A stretch of DNA of 64,000 nucleotides, taken from contig NZ_JAZHRU010000001.1 of the NCBI RefSeq assembly GCF_036924525.1, positions 372,001 through 436,000 of the forward strand, written 5' to 3'. Made by a program: the position numbers and the translations under genes. The DNA is from Bradyrhizobium sp. AZCC 1719. Lineage in GTDB: Bacteria; Pseudomonadota; Alphaproteobacteria; Rhizobiales; Xanthobacteraceae. The first letter of the stretch is position 1, and the number at the start of each line of letters is the position of its first letter. Shown piece after piece: positions 63,640-64,000 of the stretch. The notes beneath the pieces are model-generated. The model had not been told where the DNA came from. It did not search any database and saw only the letters and a list, made by a program, of their open reading frames with translations.

Positions 63640-64000
63640 TCAGCGCGCCGGCGCAAGGGCGAGAAATTTCTCGGTCTCGCCGATCCAGCGGCGCACCGCG
63701 GCGTAGCCGTCGAGATGGAAGCCGCCTTCGTGCGCCACGCGGGTATAGGCCAATAGCGATATGTCGGCGAGCGTGACGGCGTCGCCGACCAGGAACGGCG
63801 TCAGCGCAAGCTGATGCTCCATCCGCGCCAGCGCCGCATAGCCGCGCTTGACCTTTTCAGGGTCGAGATCGGAGGCCGGCTTCTTCAGGTAGAACATCTG
63901 GAAGCGGCAGACGGCGATGTAGGGCTCGTGGCTGTATTGTTCCCAGAACAGCCACTCGTCCATCTTCGCTTCCGCGAACGCAGCTTGCGGAATGAGACGA
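63640..64000 (-). CDS. Glutathione S-transferase family protein, C-terminal part
   Basis: About 119 codons of a gene that runs past the right edge of the window. The visible part is the helical GST C-terminal domain: MDEWLFWEQYSHEPYIAVCRFQ, EHQLALTPFLVGDAVTLADISLLAYTRVAHEGGF and a final VRRWIGETEKFLAL. FLVGD-TLADISL is the N-capping and hydrophobic staple motif of the family. The thioredoxin-like N-terminal domain is outside. It is followed by the GNAT gene on the same strand. Confidence 0.88.
   Translation of the reverse strand, partial: RLIPQAAFAEAKMDEWLFWEQYSHEPYIAVCRFQMFYLKKPASDLDPEKVKRGYAALARMEHQLALTPFLVGDAVTLADISLLAYTRVAHEGGFHLDGYAAVRRWIGETEKFLALAPAR

Overview
The window looks like a chromosomal segment of a Bradyrhizobium-type alphaproteobacterium (Rhizobiales). 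This rests on high GC with strong third-position GC bias, a fliN-flbD flagellar junction, a heme locus with the same gene set as the Bradyrhizobium hmu region (hmuP, hmuTUV, hmuR, exbBD-tonB and an IsdG-type heme oxygenase), and several families of long imperfect palindromes of the kind common in these genomes. No rRNA, tRNA, CRISPR array, prophage or insertion sequence was recognised.

Layout. 0-1.8 kb: end of fliN, the sigma-54 flagellar activator flbD and a 51-residue membrane protein. 1.9-10 kb: a sulfonate uptake and desulfonation operon on the minus strand (two SsuA-type binding proteins, ssuD, ssuC, ssuB, a flavin reductase). An AT-rich divergent control region separates it from a third binding protein, and a luciferase-like monooxygenase follows. 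10-17.8 kb: a RecD-like helicase, a secreted TPR-caspase protein, msrA-msrB and several small membrane or secreted proteins. 17.9-22.8 kb: a sensor kinase and NarL-type regulator pair, an integral membrane protein and a DUF2336 protein. 23.4-33 kb: housekeeping and envelope genes (purA, a YbaK-type deacylase, a DMT exporter, an L,D-transpeptidase with a second domain, an orphan MCE protein, an FMN-dependent hydroxyacid dehydrogenase).

33.1-38.6 kb is the most interesting part: a compact catabolic cluster around a GntR/FCD regulator. On one side lie a fumarylacetoacetate-hydrolase-family enzyme and an amino-acid-synthesis-family protein. On the other lie a quinone-oxidoreductase-like dehydrogenase, an extradiol-dioxygenase-like VOC protein and a TctC-type binding protein. 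The same perfect 14-bp palindrome sits before both outward-facing transcription units, so the cluster is probably one small regulon for an unidentified, possibly aromatic, substrate.

38.9-47.6 kb: a second DMT exporter, a second orphan TctC protein, a chemoreceptor, a D-2-hydroxyacid dehydrogenase and a sugar ABC importer without its own ATPase. 47.6-56.3 kb: the heme acquisition locus, from outer-membrane receptor through TonB-ExbBD energy coupling and the ABC importer to cytosolic heme carrier and heme oxygenase. 56.4-64 kb: a phytase-like esterase, a MuiA-family protein, the serC-serA operon preceded by a structure matching the serC leader RNA, a GNAT acetyltransferase and a glutathione S-transferase cut by the window end.

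At least six palindromic repeat families are scattered through intergenic gaps. Two copies lie inside operons (between the sugar binding protein and its permease, and between serC and serA), where they could set differential expression.
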